Assembly: GCA_006226775.1 (NCBI GenBank)
Contig: SBGD01000014.1
Location: 1-64,000 of the forward strand
DNA from: Paracoccaceae bacterium
GTDB taxonomy: Bacteria > Pseudomonadota > Alphaproteobacteria > Rhodobacterales > Rhodobacteraceae
Length of the DNA stretch: 64,000 nt
Direction of reading: 5' to 3'
Each line of letters opens with the position of its first letter. Position 1 is the stretch's first letter. Below, one piece after another: positions 24,898 through 35,010 of the stretch. The notes below the pieces were generated by a model. The model was not told the origin of the DNA. It did not search any database and saw only the letters and a program-made list of their open reading frames with translations. A program made the translations under genes and the position numbers.

Positions 24898-25049
24898 CTT
24901 TCGCTCCTTGCGCGGGGCCACGCAGGTGTGTTCATCCGCGGGGCCGCGCTGTTTTGTTGTCAGACCGATCGCCAGCGGTTATGCTCTTCTGCAAACGGAA
25001 CGGCAAGATTTCCGTGCCACAAAGGCAAGAAACAGGCGGAGCAGGCCTC

Positions 25050-25871
25050 ATGTTCGTTCAAAGGCGTCCCAAGACCGCGCTGGAAAGCTTCCTTGCGACG
25101 GTCGAGCTGATCTATCACGGCGCGGTGCGCAACGTGCGCAAGACCCACGGCAATGCCTTCATGTCGATCCTGATGAACGTGCTGCAGACCATCATAATGG
25201 TCATGGTCTTCTATGTCATGTTCACCGTTCTGGGCCTGCGCGGCATGAAGCTGCGCGGCGATTTCATGATCTACATCATGTCCGGCATCTTCCTTTACAT
25301 GACCCATATCAAGACGATGAGCGCGGTGGTCGGCGCCGAGGGGCCGACCTCGCCGATGATGCAGCACGCGCCGATGAACACCATCGTGGCGATCCTGTCG
25401 GGGATGCTCTCGACGCTCTACATCCAGTTCCTGTCAGTGCTGATCGTGCTGTTCATCTATGACGTGGGCTTCGTCGACGTCGAGATCCACGATCCCATCG
25501 GCTGCATCGGCATGATCCTCCTGGCCTGGTTCACCGGGGCGGCGGTGGGCATGGTGTTTCTCGCCCTCAAGCCCTGGTTTCCGACGCCGGTCAGCATCGC
25601 CTCCTCGATCTATCAGCGTGCCAACATGATCGCCTCGGGCAAGATGTTCGTGGCCAATACCCTGCCCAGCTACCTGCTGGTGATGTTCGACTGGAACCCG
25701 CTGTTTCACGCCATCGACCAGGCGCGCGGCTATGCCTTCGTCAACTACTTCCCGCGCAACTCTAACCTGGAATACCCGATCTGGCTGGGCATCGCGCTGA
25801 TCACCATCGGGCTGATGGGCGAATTCTATACCCGCCGCCATGCCTCGGCCAGCTGGTCGGCCCGGCGCTGA
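25050..25871 (+). CDS. ABC-2 type permease (polysaccharide export type)
   Basis: This 273-residue inner-membrane protein has about six helices and the general layout of KpsM/Wzm-type polysaccharide export permeases. The C-terminal NPLFHAIDQARGYAFVNY segment resembles the conserved NP..H..E..R motif of that family. It is divergent from cysQ. No ATPase partner (KpsT/Wzt) is present in the window, so it must pair with a subunit encoded elsewhere or have another role. The ATG at 25050 follows GGCGGAGCAGG. Confidence 0.75.
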   Translation: MFVQRRPKTALESFLATVELIYHGAVRNVRKTHGNAFMSILMNVLQTIIMVMVFYVMFTVLGLRGMKLRGDFMIYIMSGIFLYMTHIKTMSAVVGAEGPTSPMMQHAPMNTIVAILSGMLSTLYIQFLSVLIVLFIYDVGFVDVEIHDPIGCIGMILLAWFTGAAVGMVFLALKPWFPTPVSIASSIYQRANMIASGKMFVANTLPSYLLVMFDWNPLFHAIDQARGYAFVNYFPRNSNLEYPIWLGIALITIGLMGEFYTRRHASASWSARR

Positions 25872-25921
25872 CCCGTCCTGGCCGGGCGTCGCGGTGGCGC
25901 TTGTGCAACCCCCCCCTGTGT

Positions 25922-25958
25922 TCCGTTGCCGCAGGCCCTGACACGCTGCGGCACGGAC
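25922..25958. terminator. Hairpin between ABC permease and mltB-like gene
   Basis: GCCGCAG (25928-25934) and CTGCGGC (25946-25952) form a 7-bp stem that can be extended by TCCG/CGGA. It lies in the 107-nt gap after the ABC permease and upstream of the transglycosylase. It could be a weak terminator or an attenuator; no T-tract follows. Confidence 0.35.
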
Positions 25959-25978
25959 CGACGATCCGAGGTCCTGCA

Positions 25979-27241
25979 ATGTCCGTGAAATCCCTTGTCC
26001 TGAGCCTTGCGCTGCTTGCCGGTGCCACGCCGCTGGCGGCGCAGGATGTCACCAGCAGCCTGCGCCCGAAGCCGCGCCCGGCGGCAATCACCGTGGCGGC
26101 AGAGCGCGAGGCCCGGGCGCGAGACGCGCGGTTCCGGGCCTGGATCGCGGCCTTTCGCCCCCGCGCCATGGCGGCGGGCATTCCCGCGCGCGTCCTCGAC
26201 CTGGCGTTGCGCGACCTGGCCTATAACGACCATGTCATCGCGCGCGACCGCAGGCAGACCGAGTTCACCAAGTCCGCCGGAGACTACCTCGAGATCGCGG
26301 CCTCGGACCAACGCATCGAGAACGGGCGCGCCGCCTTTGCCCGCCATTCCGCCACGCTGGAGCGGATCGAGGCGCATTACGGCGTCGACAAGCAGGTGGT
26401 GACGGCGATCTGGGGGCTGGAAAGCGCCTATGGCGAGAGGCGCGGCGAGATCGGCGTGATCGAGGCGCTGGCGACGCTGGCCTTCGACGGGCGGCGCGGG
26501 CCGTTCTTCGAGGCGCAGCTGATCGAGGCGCTGCGCATCCTCGACCGCGGCGACACCACGCCCGCGCGGATGACCGGAAGCTGGGCCGGGGCGATGGGCC
26601 ATACCCAGTTCATCCCCACCTCCTACCAGGCCTATGCGGTGGATTTCACCGGCGATGGCCGCCGCGACATCTGGGACGAGGACCCCAGCGATGCGCTGGC
26701 CTCGACCGCCGCCTACCTGGCGACCTTCGGCTGGATCAAGGGGATGCCCTGGGGCGTGGAGGTCACGCTGCCCGCAGGCTTCGACTATGGCCAGGTCGGC
26801 AGCAAGACCCGGCGGATGCCGTCGGATTGGGCGCGCGCCGGGGTGCTGGGCCTGGAGGGCCGCCCGGTGCCCGATCATGGCGCGGCCTATGTGCTCTTGC
26901 CCGCGGGGGCGCGGGGGGCGGCGTTCCTGGCCTTCAAGAACTTCGACGTGATCAAGCGCTACAACAACTCCGATCTCTACGCGCTGGGCGTCGGGCACCT
27001 GTCGGACCGGATCACCGGCGGCGGGCCGATCCAAGGGGGCTGGCCCAAGGACGACCGCGCCCTGACCCGCGACGAGCGCGAGGAATTGCAGCGCCGGCTG
27101 ACCGCGCAAGGTTTCGACACGCGGGGCATCGACGGCAGGGTCGGGCCGGCCACCACCGCGGCGCTGCAGGCCTATCAGCGCAGCATCGGCGAGGTGCCGG
27201 ACGGCAATGCCTCGTTCCACATCCTGACCAGGCTGCGCTAA
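25979..27241 (+). CDS. Lytic murein transglycosylase, MltB family
   Basis: This 420-residue periplasmic enzyme cleaves peptidoglycan glycan strands with formation of 1,6-anhydromuramic acid. A signal peptide ends near residue 22 (TPLAAQD). The catalytic glutamate is in [10 protein letters not shown], and the family motif [13 protein letters not shown] is intact. The last 60 residues form a peptidoglycan-binding type 1 domain ([20 protein letters not shown]). There is no lipobox, so it is probably soluble. It converges with radC with a 4-nt overlap. Confidence 0.9.
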   Translation: MSVKSLVLSLALLAGATPLAAQDVTSSLRPKPRPAAITVAAEREARARDARFRAWIAAFRPRAMAAGIPARVLDLALRDLAYNDHVIARDRRQTEFTKSAGDYLEIAASDQRIENGRAAFARHSATLERIEAHYGVDKQVVTAIWGLESAYGERRGEIGVIEALATLAFDGRRGPFFEAQLIEALRILDRGDTTPARMTGSWAGAMGHTQFIPTSYQAYAVDFTGDGRRDIWDEDPSDALASTAAYLATFGWIKGMPWGVEVTLPAGFDYGQVGSKTRRMPSDWARAGVLGLEGRPVPDHGAAYVLLPAGARGAAFLAFKNFDVIKRYNNSDLYALGVGHLSDRITGGGPIQGGWPKDDRALTRDEREELQRRLTAQGFDTRGIDGRVGPATTAALQAYQRSIGEVPDGNASFHILTRLR

Positions 27242-28005
27242 AGCAGGCCCTCGGCCCGGAAGCTGAGTTCGCGGCTCTTGCCGATGATGATGTGGTCATG
27301 CAGCGTGAGCCCCAGCGCCTGGGCCGCGCGCTCGACCTGGGCGGTCATGTCGATATCCTCGTGGCTGGGCGTGGGGTCGCCCGAGGGGTGGTTGTGCACC
27401 AGGATCAGCGCCGAGGCGTTGAGTTCCAGCGCCCGTTTGACCACCTCGCGCGGATAGACCGGGACATGATCGACGGTGCCGCGGGCCTGGGCTTCGTCGG
27501 CGATCAGGATGTTCTTGCGGTCGAGGTAGAGCACGCGAAACTGCTCGGTCTCGCGATGCGCCATGGCGGCGTGGCAATAGGCGATGAGCTGGTCCCAGGA
27601 GGACACCACCGGCCGTTCGATCACCCGGGAGCGGGCCAGGCGCTGGGCGGCGGCCTCGATCAGTTTCAACTCGCAGATCACCGCATCCCCGACGCCCTTG
27701 ATCTCGCCCAGCCGTGCGACGGGGGCCGAGATCACCCGGTTGAAATCGCCGAAGGCGTCCAGCAGGCTGCGGGCCAGCGGCTTGACGTCCTGCCGGGGGA
27801 TGGCGCGGAACAGGACGAGTTCCAGCATTTCGTAGTCGGGCAGGGCATCGGCGCCGCCGCTCATGAACCGCTCGCGCAGGCGTTTGCGATGGTCGCGGAT
27901 GTAGGAGGGCAGGCGGGTGCCGGCCCCCAGCGGTGCGGGATCGGCGCTTTCATCGCCGTGAAAGAGCGGCAGGGGAGCTTCTGCGAAGGAACGGGTCCGG
28001 GCCAT
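27238..28005 (-). CDS. radC: RadC/JAB-domain protein
   Basis: This 255-residue protein has an N-terminal helix-hairpin-helix-like region (residues 60-120, [13 protein letters not shown]) and a C-terminal RadC domain with the zinc metalloprotease-like motif [14 protein letters not shown]. Despite the name, a role in DNA repair is not established for this family. The function is uncertain. Its stop overlaps the end of the mltB-like gene by 4 nt. Confidence 0.88.
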   Translation of the reverse strand: MARTRSFAEAPLPLFHGDESADPAPLGAGTRLPSYIRDHRKRLRERFMSGGADALPDYEMLELVLFRAIPRQDVKPLARSLLDAFGDFNRVISAPVARLGEIKGVGDAVICELKLIEAAAQRLARSRVIERPVVSSWDQLIAYCHAAMAHRETEQFRVLYLDRKNILIADEAQARGTVDHVPVYPREVVKRALELNASALILVHNHPSGDPTPSHEDIDMTAQVERAAQALGLTLHDHIIIGKSRELSFRAEGLL

Positions 28006-28052
28006 GAGACGATCATGGCCCGGATAGGTGAATCACCGGTTAACGCCGGCGC

Positions 28053-28080
28053 TCATCCGGGCCCTTGCGGGCCGTCTTCG
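28053..28080. repeat. Intergenic palindromic repeat, family B
   Basis: TCATCCGGGCCCTTGCGGGC followed by CGTCTTCG closely matches the copy at 3921-3950. It lies between the start of radC and the end of dnaJ. The following GGGCTGCAAGGCCC (28087-28100) adds another short hairpin. Confidence 0.6.
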
Positions 28081-28120
28081 CGAGGAGGGCTGCAAGGCCC
28101 GAGGAGCGGGGCCATGAAGC

Positions 28121-29266
28121 CTAGCCCTTCATCGAATCCCAGAACCCCTTGACCGAGGAGAAGAAGCTCTTGGATTCCGGGTTGTTGTCCTCGCTCAGCG
28201 CCTCGAATTCGCGCAGCAGTTCCTTCTGCTTCGAGGTCAGGTTGACCGGCGTTTCCACCGCGAGCTCGATGAACATGTCGCCTGCGCCCGCGCCGCGCAG
28301 CGCCGGCATCCCCTTGCCGCGCAAGCGCATCTGACGCCCGGACTGTGACCCGGCGGGGATCTTCACGCGCGAGCGGCCGCCGTCGATCGTCGGCACCTCG
28401 ATATCGCCGCCAAGCGCGGCCGCCGACATCGACACCGGCACCCGGCAATGCAGGTCCAGCGCCTCACGCTCGAAAATCTTGTGCGGCATCACCTCGATGA
28501 AGATGTAGAGATCGCCCGGCGGTCCGCCGCGCATCCCGGCCTCGCCTTCCCCGGCCAGCCGGATCCGGGTGCCGGTTTCCACGCCTTTCGGGATGTTCAC
28601 CGACAGTGCCCGGTCCTTTTCGACCCGGCCCGCGCCATGGCAGGTCTTGCAGGGGTTCTTGATCGTCTGGCCGAGGCCGGAACAGGTGGGACAGGTCCGC
28701 TCGACCGTGAAGAACCCCTGTTGCGCGCGCACCTTGCCCATGCCCGAGCAGGTCGGACAGGTGGTCGGTTCCGCGCCGCCTTCGGCGCCCGAGCCGTTGC
28801 ACGAGCCGCATTGCACCGAGGTCGGCACGGTGATCGTCTTCTGCAGGCCGTTGAAGGCCTCTTCCAGCGTCACCCGCAGGTTGTAGCGCAGGTCGGCGCC
28901 GCGCGCTGCGCGCTGGCGCCCGCCCTGCCGGCCGCCCATGAAATCGCCGAAGAGATCGTCGAAGACATCGGAAAAGGCGCTGGCGAAATCGCCGTGCTGG
29001 CCGGGATGGCCGCCGGGACGTGCGCCGCCGCCCATGCCGCCCTCGAAGGCCGCATGGCCGTAGCGGTCATAGGCTGCCTTCTTGTCGGCGTCCTTGAGGA
29101 CCTCGTATGCTTCGCCCGCCTCCTTGAACTCTGCCTCGGCCTTCGGATTGTCCGAGTTCCGGTCGGGGTGGAGTTCCTTGGCCTTCTTGCGATAGGCCTT
29201 CTTGATCTCGTCGGCGGAGGCGGTCCGGGCGACCCCCAGAACCTCGTAATAGTCACGTTTGGACAT
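28121..29266 (-). CDS. dnaJ: Chaperone DnaJ
   Basis: This 381-residue type I Hsp40 stimulates the DnaK ATPase and delivers unfolded clients. The J domain has the HPD motif (ELHPDRNSD), then a Gly/Phe-rich stretch, then four CxxCxGxG zinc repeats ([32 protein letters not shown]), and the C-terminal client-binding domains. AGGAGG precedes the ATG at 29266. It lies 91 nt after dnaK, with a strong hairpin between the two. Confidence 0.97.
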   Translation of the reverse strand: MSKRDYYEVLGVARTASADEIKKAYRKKAKELHPDRNSDNPKAEAEFKEAGEAYEVLKDADKKAAYDRYGHAAFEGGMGGGARPGGHPGQHGDFASAFSDVFDDLFGDFMGGRQGGRQRAARGADLRYNLRVTLEEAFNGLQKTITVPTSVQCGSCNGSGAEGGAEPTTCPTCSGMGKVRAQQGFFTVERTCPTCSGLGQTIKNPCKTCHGAGRVEKDRALSVNIPKGVETGTRIRLAGEGEAGMRGGPPGDLYIFIEVMPHKIFEREALDLHCRVPVSMSAAALGGDIEVPTIDGGRSRVKIPAGSQSGRQMRLRGKGMPALRGAGAGDMFIELAVETPVNLTSKQKELLREFEALSEDNNPESKSFFSSVKGFWDSMKG

Positions 29267-29291
29267 GCGTCCATCCTCCTTTCGGGAACGT

Positions 29292-29326
29292 GCGAAGGCC
29301 GGCCCGGTGTCCGGACCGGCCTTCGC
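29292..29326. terminator. Hairpin in the dnaK-dnaJ intergenic region
   Basis: GCGAAGGCCGG (29292-29302) and CCGGCCTTCGC (29316-29326) form a perfect 11-bp stem, with an inner CCGG-TGT-CCGG. No T-tract follows. It may act as a partial terminator or an RNA stability element that keeps DnaJ below DnaK. Confidence 0.55.
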
Positions 29327-29357
29327 AGTGGTTCCGACGCGCGATCGTCACGGGTGA

Positions 29358-31271
29358 TCAGGCGCGCTTGTCGTCGTCAAGATCCTCGAAGTCGGCGTCG
29401 ACGATGGTGTCGTCTTCCGCCGGGCCGTCCGCCTGTGCGGGGGCCTCTTCGCCGGCCTCTTCCTGCGATGCCTTGTAGATCGCCTCACCCAGCTTCATGG
29501 AAGCTTCCATGACGTTCTGGATGCCGGACTTGATCTTGTCGGCATTGTCGGTCTCGACCTCGTCCTTGAGCGCGGCCACGGCCAGTTCGATCGCCTCGAC
29601 GGTGGTCGGATCGACCTTTTCGCCATGCTCTTCGAGCGATTTCTCGGTCGAATGGATGAGGCTCTCGGCCTGGTTCTTGGCTTCCACCAGCTCCTTGCGG
29701 GCCTTGTCGGCTTCGGCGTTCTCTTCCGCCTCCTTGACCATCTTCTCGATGTCCTCGTCCGAGAGGCCACCGGAGGCCTGAATGGTGATCTTCTGCTCCT
29801 TGCCGGTGCCCTTGTCCTTGGCCTGGACCGAGACGATGCCGTTGGCGTCGATGTCGAAGGTCACCTCGATCTGCGGCATGCCGCGCGGGGCGGGCGGGAT
29901 GTTTTCAAGGTTGAACTGGCCCAACATCTTGTTGTCGGCGGCCATTTCGCGTTCACCCTGGAAGACCCGGATGGTCACCGCGTTCTGGTTGTCCTCGGCG
30001 GTCGAGAAAATCTGCGACTTCTTGGTCGGGATCGTGGTGTTGCGGTCGATCAGGCGGGTGAAGACACCGCCCAGCGTTTCAATGCCCAGCGAAAGCGGGG
30101 TCACGTCGAGCAGGACCACGTCCTTGACGTCCCCTTGCAGGACACCGGCCTGGATGGCCGCACCCATGGCGACCACCTCGTCGGGGTTCACGCCCTTGTG
30201 CGGCTCCTTGCCGAAGAACTTGGTCACCTCTTCGATGACCTTCGGCATCCGGGTCATACCGCCGACCAGGACGACTTCGTCGATGTCCGCGGCCGTCAGA
30301 CCGGCATCCTTCAGCGCGGCCTTGCAGGGCACCAGCGACTTCTTGATGAAGTCCCCGACCAGCGATTCCAGCTTGGCACGGGTCAGCTTCATGACCATGT
30401 GCAGCGGCTGACCGCCGTTGGGATCCATCGAGATGAACGGCTGGTTGATCTCGGTCTGGCTCGAGGACGACAGTTCGATCTTGGCCTTTTCAGCGGCTTC
30501 TTTCAGACGCTGCAGGGCCATCTTGTCCTTGGTCAGGTCGACGCCGTGCTCTTTCTTGAACTCGTCGGCCAGGTACTGGACGATCCGCATGTCGAAGTCT
30601 TCACCGCCGAGGAAGGTGTCGCCGTTGGTGGACTTCACCTCGAACAGGCCATCGTCGATCTCGAGGATGGTGATGTCGAAGGTGCCGCCGCCGAGGTCAT
30701 AGACCGCGATGGTATGGGTGTTTTCCTTGTCGAGGCCATAGGCCAGCGCCGCCGCGGTCGGCTCGTTGATGATGCGCAGCACTTCGAGGCCGGCGATCTT
30801 GCCGGCGTCCTTGGTGGCCTGACGCTGGGCGTCGTTGAAATACGCCGGGACGGTGATGACCGCCTGCGTGACGTCCTCGCCGAGGTAGGACTCGGCGGTT
30901 TCCTTCATCTTGCCGAGGATGAAGGCAGAGATTTGGCTCGGCGAGTATTTCTCGCCCTTGGCTTCGACCCATGCGTCGCCATTGCCGCCGTCAACGATGT
31001 TGTACGGCACGATCTTCCGGTCCTTTTCGACCGCTTCGTCGCCGACGCGACGGCCGATCAGGCGCTTGACCGCAAAGATGGTGGCTTCGGGGTTGGTGAC
31101 GGCCTGGCGCTTGGCCGGCTGGCCCACCAGACGCTCATTGTCGGTGAAGGCGACGATGGACGGCGTGGTCCGCGCGCCTTCGGAGTTTTCGATGACCCGG
31201 GCCTGGCTGCCGTCCATGATGGCGACACAGCTGTTGGTGGTCCCGAGGTCAATACCGATGACTTTACCCAT
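29358..31271 (-). CDS. dnaK: Chaperone DnaK (Hsp70)
   Basis: This 637-residue Hsp70 has the N-terminal phosphate loop [16 protein letters not shown], the [14 protein letters not shown] strand and the linker [21 protein letters not shown], followed by the substrate-binding domain. The C-terminus DDDKRA is acidic, as usual. It binds exposed hydrophobic segments in an ATP-driven cycle with DnaJ and GrpE. The start is ATG 31271; an upstream in-frame start at 31328 is not needed. A sigma-32-type promoter is seen upstream. Confidence 0.98.
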   Translation of the reverse strand: MGKVIGIDLGTTNSCVAIMDGSQARVIENSEGARTTPSIVAFTDNERLVGQPAKRQAVTNPEATIFAVKRLIGRRVGDEAVEKDRKIVPYNIVDGGNGDAWVEAKGEKYSPSQISAFILGKMKETAESYLGEDVTQAVITVPAYFNDAQRQATKDAGKIAGLEVLRIINEPTAAALAYGLDKENTHTIAVYDLGGGTFDITILEIDDGLFEVKSTNGDTFLGGEDFDMRIVQYLADEFKKEHGVDLTKDKMALQRLKEAAEKAKIELSSSSQTEINQPFISMDPNGGQPLHMVMKLTRAKLESLVGDFIKKSLVPCKAALKDAGLTAADIDEVVLVGGMTRMPKVIEEVTKFFGKEPHKGVNPDEVVAMGAAIQAGVLQGDVKDVVLLDVTPLSLGIETLGGVFTRLIDRNTTIPTKKSQIFSTAEDNQNAVTIRVFQGEREMAADNKMLGQFNLENIPPAPRGMPQIEVTFDIDANGIVSVQAKDKGTGKEQKITIQASGGLSDEDIEKMVKEAEENAEADKARKELVEAKNQAESLIHSTEKSLEEHGEKVDPTTVEAIELAVAALKDEVETDNADKIKSGIQNVMEASMKLGEAIYKASQEEAGEEAPAQADGPAEDDTIVDADFEDLDDDKRA

Positions 31272-31388
31272 TGTTTCGATCCCTCTTTTCTTCAAGGCGA
31301 TGACACGAGGCGGAACCCATGGCGGCATCCCGTCCCCGAACTGTTAAGCGGCCGGTCCTCATGAGGTCCGTTCCGCGTTTCGGCGTTT

Positions 31389-31417
31389 ATATAGGGACCG
31401 GGTTTGGGGGCTGCAAG
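31389..31417 (-). promoter_or_regulatory. Sigma-32 (RpoH) type promoter of dnaK
   Basis: On the minus strand CTTGCAG (31417-31411) and CCCTATAT (31396-31389) are separated by 14 bp. This matches the heat-shock consensus CTTGAAA-N13/14-CCCCATNT well. Transcription would start near 31382, about 110 nt before the dnaK ATG. Confidence 0.7.
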
Positions 31418-31483
31418 CGGTGCAGGGAGCGGTATTGTGCAAATGCGGCGCGATTTCTTCAGGTTTCGGGAAGGGAACGAGAG

Positions 31484-32086
31484 ATGACGGCACTGGTGCT
31501 GCGCGGGGTCAAGGTGTTCAAGGGGCATCTGTCATCCGAGCAACAGGTTGATTTGCTGGACGCAATCCGCGCCGTTGCGCGCGCGGCGCCGTTCTGTCGC
31601 CCGGTCACGCCGGGCGGGCGGCAGATGTCGGTGCGCATGACCTCGGCCGGGGCGTTCGGCTGGGTCACCGACCGCACGGGCTATCGCTACGAGCGGCGCC
31701 ACCCGCAGGGCATGGACTGGCCGCCGATCCCGGATCCGGTGCGGGCGATCTGGGACGAGTTGGCGCCCGGGGCCCGCGCGCCCGAGTGCTGCCTGGTGAA
31801 CTACTACGGCGAGGGCGCGCGCATGGGCCTGCACCAGGACCGCGACGAGGCGGATTTCGCGCAGCCCGTGGTCTCGGTCTCGCTGGGCGATGCGGGGCTG
31901 TTCCGCATTGGCAATGTCGAGAAGGGCGGGCGGACCGAGTCGGTCTGGCTGGAGTCCGGCGACGCGGTGGTGCTGGGCGGGGCAGCGCGGCTGGTGCATC
32001 ACGGGGTGGACCGGATCCGCTTTGGCTCGTCGTCGCTCTTGCCGGATGGCGGGCGGATCAATTTGACGCTGCGGGTGGTGACCTGA
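31484..32086 (+). CDS. alkB: AlkB-type 2-oxoglutarate/Fe(II) dioxygenase
   Basis: This 200-residue protein repairs N-alkylated bases such as 1-methyladenine and 3-methylcytosine by oxidative demethylation. Iron ligands are the His and Asp of LHQDRDE and the His in LVHHGVDRI; the 2-oxoglutarate-binding arginine is in GRINLTLR. The conserved CLVNYYGEGARMGLHQD is present. The ATG at 31484 is preferred, with GGGAACGAG upstream; the frame runs back to 31319 over the dnaK promoter. It is divergent from dnaK. Confidence 0.88.
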   Translation: MTALVLRGVKVFKGHLSSEQQVDLLDAIRAVARAAPFCRPVTPGGRQMSVRMTSAGAFGWVTDRTGYRYERRHPQGMDWPPIPDPVRAIWDELAPGARAPECCLVNYYGEGARMGLHQDRDEADFAQPVVSVSLGDAGLFRIGNVEKGGRTESVWLESGDAVVLGGAARLVHHGVDRIRFGSSSLLPDGGRINLTLRVVT

Positions 32087-32102
32087 GGACGGCCATCGGC
32101 GG

Positions 32103-32355
32103 GGCTTCAGGGCCGAGGTCGAGGTCCCGGCGCGGAGGCCGGGACGCGGGGGGAAGGCCCGAGGGTGCCGCTCTTGTGCTCCGCGCCCCGGGCCTGATCC
32201 GGGGCCTCGTGGCCGAGGTCGAGGTCCCGGCGCGGGGGCCGGGACGCGGGGGGAAAGGCCGGAGGGTGCCACTCTTGTGCTCCGCGCCCCGGACCTGATC
32301 CGGGGCCTCATGGCCGACATGGAGGTCCCGGCGCGGGGCCGGGACGGGGGGCTCC
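32103..32355. repeat. Tandem repeat of about 100 bp (2.5 copies)
   Basis: Two full units and a partial third repeat with a period of 100-101 bp; the marker GGCCGAGGTC is at 32111 and 32211, and GGCCGACATG follows at 32312. Each unit contains GAGGTCCCGGCGCGG and GCCCCGGxCCTGATCCGGGG, a relative of the family A palindrome. The array fills the gap between the convergent alkB and rnr genes. Confidence 0.75.
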
Positions 32356-32367
32356 AGCGGCGCGCGT

Positions 32368-34635
32368 TCAGCCGCCGGTCTGGCGGCGCTTGCGGCTGAC
32401 CTTGGCGGCTTTCTTCTTCGCCCGCGCGAGCTTGCGCCTGGCTGGACCGCCTGCGCCCTTGCCGCGCCCGCGTCCGCCGTTGCCCCGCGGCGGCTTCTCG
32501 CCGTCGATCTCCAGCAGTTCCAGCGCGATGCCGCCGGTGACCGGCGCGGCCTCGGCCAGGCGCACGGTGACGCGCTGGCCGATGGTGATGGTCAGGCCGG
32601 TATCGGCGCCGCGCAGCGAGGCGGTGTCGCGGTCGAAATGGAAATACTCGGACCCGAGGCTGCGCATCGGGATCAGCCCGTCGGCGCCGGTCTCGTCGAG
32701 CTTTACGAAGGCACCGAAGCGCGCGATCCCCGAGATGCGGCCGGTGAAATCGCTGCCCACCCGTTCCGACAGGAAGGCGGCGAGGTAGCGGTCAGTGGTG
32801 TCGCGCTCGGCGATCATCGAGCGGCGCTCGGTGTCGGAGATATGCGCGGCGGTGGGCTCGAGCTTGTCGATGTCCTCGGGGCTCAGCCCGTCGTCGCCCC
32901 AGCCATGCGCCGAGATCAGCCCGCGGTGCACGATCAGGTCGGAATAGCGCCGGATCGGCGAGGTGAAATGCGCGTAGTTCTTCAGCGCCAGGCCGAAATG
33001 GCTGAAGTTCTTCGGGCTGTAATAGGCCTGGGTCATCGAGCGCAGGGTGGCGAGGTTGATCAGCTCGGCCTCGTCGGTCCCGGCGGCGTCATGCAGCAGC
33101 TTGTTGAGATGCTGGGTCTTCAGCACCTGACCCTTGGCCAGCGTCAGCCCGGCGGCCTCGGCGGTGTCGCGTAAGGACTCGAGCTTGTCGGGCGGCGGTT
33201 CCTCGTGGACGCGAAACAGCAGCGGGGTCCTGCGGGCGATCAGCGTCTCGGCGGCGGCGACATTGGCGAGGATCATGAATTCCTCGATCAGCCGATGGGC
33301 GTCGAGCCGGTCCTTGAAGTTGACCGATTTGACCTTGCCCTCCTCGGTCAGCTCGATCCGCCGCTCGGGCAGGTCGAGGTCGAGCGGCTGGCGGGCATTG
33401 CGCGCCTTCACCAGCGCGCCGTAGGCGGCATAGAGCGGGCGGATCACGTCCTCCATCAGCGGCGCGAGCCTGTCGCTCGGCGCGCCGTCCATCGCCTCCT
33501 GCACCTCCTGGTAATTCAGCGAGGCGGGCGAGCGCATCAGCCCGCGGACAAAGCGATGCGACAGCATCTCGCCATGGGCGTTGATCTGCATCCGGACGGC
33601 GATACAGGCGCGCGGCACGCCCTCGTGCAGCGAACACAGGTCGCCCGACAGCCGGTCGGGCAGCATCGGCACCACCCGGTCGGGGAAATAGCTGGAGTTG
33701 CCGCGCTTGCGCGCCTCGCGGTCGAGCGCCGAGCCGGGCGTGACGTAATGCGCGACATCGGCGATGGCGACCCAGATGATATGGCCGCTTTCGTTCTTGG
33801 GGTCGTCGTCGGGCTCGGCGAAACAGGCGTCGTCATGGTCGCGCGCATCGGACGGATCGATGGTGATCAGCGGCAGATCGCGCAGATCCTCGCGGCCCGC
33901 CAGACCCGCAGGCTTCATCGCATCGGCCTCGGCGATCACCTTGTCGGGGAAATCGTCGGGGATGCCGTGCTGGTGAATGGCGATGAGCGAGACGGCTTTC
34001 GGTGCCGAAGGATCGCCCAGCCGGTCGGTGATGCGCGCCCTGGGCAGGCCCATGCGGGCCTTGGGCCCGACCAGTTCCGCCTCGACCAGCTCGCCCTCCC
34101 TGGCGCCGTTCACGTCCCCGGCGGCGACCTGCCATTCCTTGTCGGCGCCCTTGTCGACCGGCTTGATCCGCCCGCCCTCGGCGCGTTTCGAGAAGATGCC
34201 GAGGATCTTGTGCGGATTGGTGCCGATGCGCCGGATCAGCCGGGCCTCGTAATTGTGATCCGCTTCCTGCACCAGTTGCAGCCGCGCCAGGATGCGGTCG
34301 CCTTCGCCTAGCGCCGGGTCGGTGGCGCGCGGCACCACCAGCACGATGGGCTCGATGCCCTCGCCATGCCATTCCAGCGGCCGGGCAAAGAGATCGCCAT
34401 CGGGATTGGGCGCCTCGACCTGCAGCACCGAAACCGGCGGCAGGCGGTCGGGATCGCGGTAGGTCTTCTTGCGCTTTTCGAGGTGGCCTTCGTCCTCGAG
34501 CTCCTTGAGCAGGCGCTTGAGGTCGATGCGGGCCGCGCCCTTGATGCCGAAGGCCTTGGCGATGTCGCGCTTGGCGGTCAGGGTCGGGTTGGCGGCGATC
34601 CAGTCGAGGATCTGGGATTTGCTGGGCAGGGTCAT
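32368..34635 (-). CDS. rnr: Ribonuclease R
   Basis: This 755-residue RNase II-family exonuclease degrades structured RNA from the 3' end. It has an N-terminal helix-turn-helix-like region (residues 1-65), cold-shock domains, the RNB catalytic domain with IDPSDARDHDDACF, an S1 domain (DFTGRISGIARFGAFVKL), and a Lys/Arg-rich tail (about 50 residues) typical of RNase R rather than RNase II. ATG 34635 is preferred. It converges with alkB across the tandem repeat. Confidence 0.95.
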   Translation of the reverse strand: MTLPSKSQILDWIAANPTLTAKRDIAKAFGIKGAARIDLKRLLKELEDEGHLEKRKKTYRDPDRLPPVSVLQVEAPNPDGDLFARPLEWHGEGIEPIVLVVPRATDPALGEGDRILARLQLVQEADHNYEARLIRRIGTNPHKILGIFSKRAEGGRIKPVDKGADKEWQVAAGDVNGAREGELVEAELVGPKARMGLPRARITDRLGDPSAPKAVSLIAIHQHGIPDDFPDKVIAEADAMKPAGLAGREDLRDLPLITIDPSDARDHDDACFAEPDDDPKNESGHIIWVAIADVAHYVTPGSALDREARKRGNSSYFPDRVVPMLPDRLSGDLCSLHEGVPRACIAVRMQINAHGEMLSHRFVRGLMRSPASLNYQEVQEAMDGAPSDRLAPLMEDVIRPLYAAYGALVKARNARQPLDLDLPERRIELTEEGKVKSVNFKDRLDAHRLIEEFMILANVAAAETLIARRTPLLFRVHEEPPPDKLESLRDTAEAAGLTLAKGQVLKTQHLNKLLHDAAGTDEAELINLATLRSMTQAYYSPKNFSHFGLALKNYAHFTSPIRRYSDLIVHRGLISAHGWGDDGLSPEDIDKLEPTAAHISDTERRSMIAERDTTDRYLAAFLSERVGSDFTGRISGIARFGAFVKLDETGADGLIPMRSLGSEYFHFDRDTASLRGADTGLTITIGQRVTVRLAEAAPVTGGIALELLEIDGEKPPRGNGGRGRGKGAGGPARRKLARAKKKAAKVSRKRRQTGG

Positions 34636-34666
34636 GGCGCTTGGGTAGCACGGGGTTGGGGCGGCG

Positions 34667-34948
34667 TCACTTGCCAAACCTCTCGGCCAATGTGTCGTCG
34701 TCGCCGGCGGCGGCCAGCCGGATTTCGCGCGCCAGCCGCAGGGTGGGCTTGGCGGCAAAGAGCAGCGATCCGACCAGGAAAAGCCAGGTGCCGGGGGTCT
34801 TCCAGGCCTCGGAAAAGAACATCACCGATCCGGCGACGAAACACAGCGCGGCGGCGAAGTCGACCAGGGTATAGACCACCTCGAAGAGCGCATAGAGACG
34901 GCGGGTTTCGGCGGTGCGTTGGCGATTCTCGTGTTGAAAGAGCGGCAT
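34667..34948 (-). CDS. YrhK-like small membrane protein
   Basis: This 93-residue protein has two hydrophobic helices (FEVVYTLVDFAAALCFVAGSVMFF and TPGTWLFLVGSLLFAAKPTLRL, about residues 23-46 and 53-74), which fit the YrhK domain. The function is unknown. Start ATG 34948; the frame is open further but no ribosome-binding site supports a longer form. It lies 31 nt upstream of rnr on the same strand. Confidence 0.6.
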   Translation of the reverse strand: MPLFQHENRQRTAETRRLYALFEVVYTLVDFAAALCFVAGSVMFFSEAWKTPGTWLFLVGSLLFAAKPTLRLAREIRLAAAGDDDTLAERFGK

Positions 34949-35010
34949 GGGTCTCCGGGGGCTGTAGGACGTCGCGGCAAAGGTAGGGCGCGGCGGGCGT
35001 GCGGCCAACC

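Noticed and set aside
15506-25871. Recent horizontal transfer of the glycan locus
   Set aside because: Base composition and codon use look like the neighbours and no mobility genes or direct repeats flank it, so I see no direct support.
29625-31364. Long plus-strand frame opposite dnaK
   Set aside because: Antisense shadow of dnaK caused by its strong codon bias; no ribosome-binding site or homology.
32103-32355. CRISPR-like array
   Set aside because: The repeat period is 100 bp with near-identical whole units and no short repeat/variable spacer pattern; it is a simple tandem repeat.
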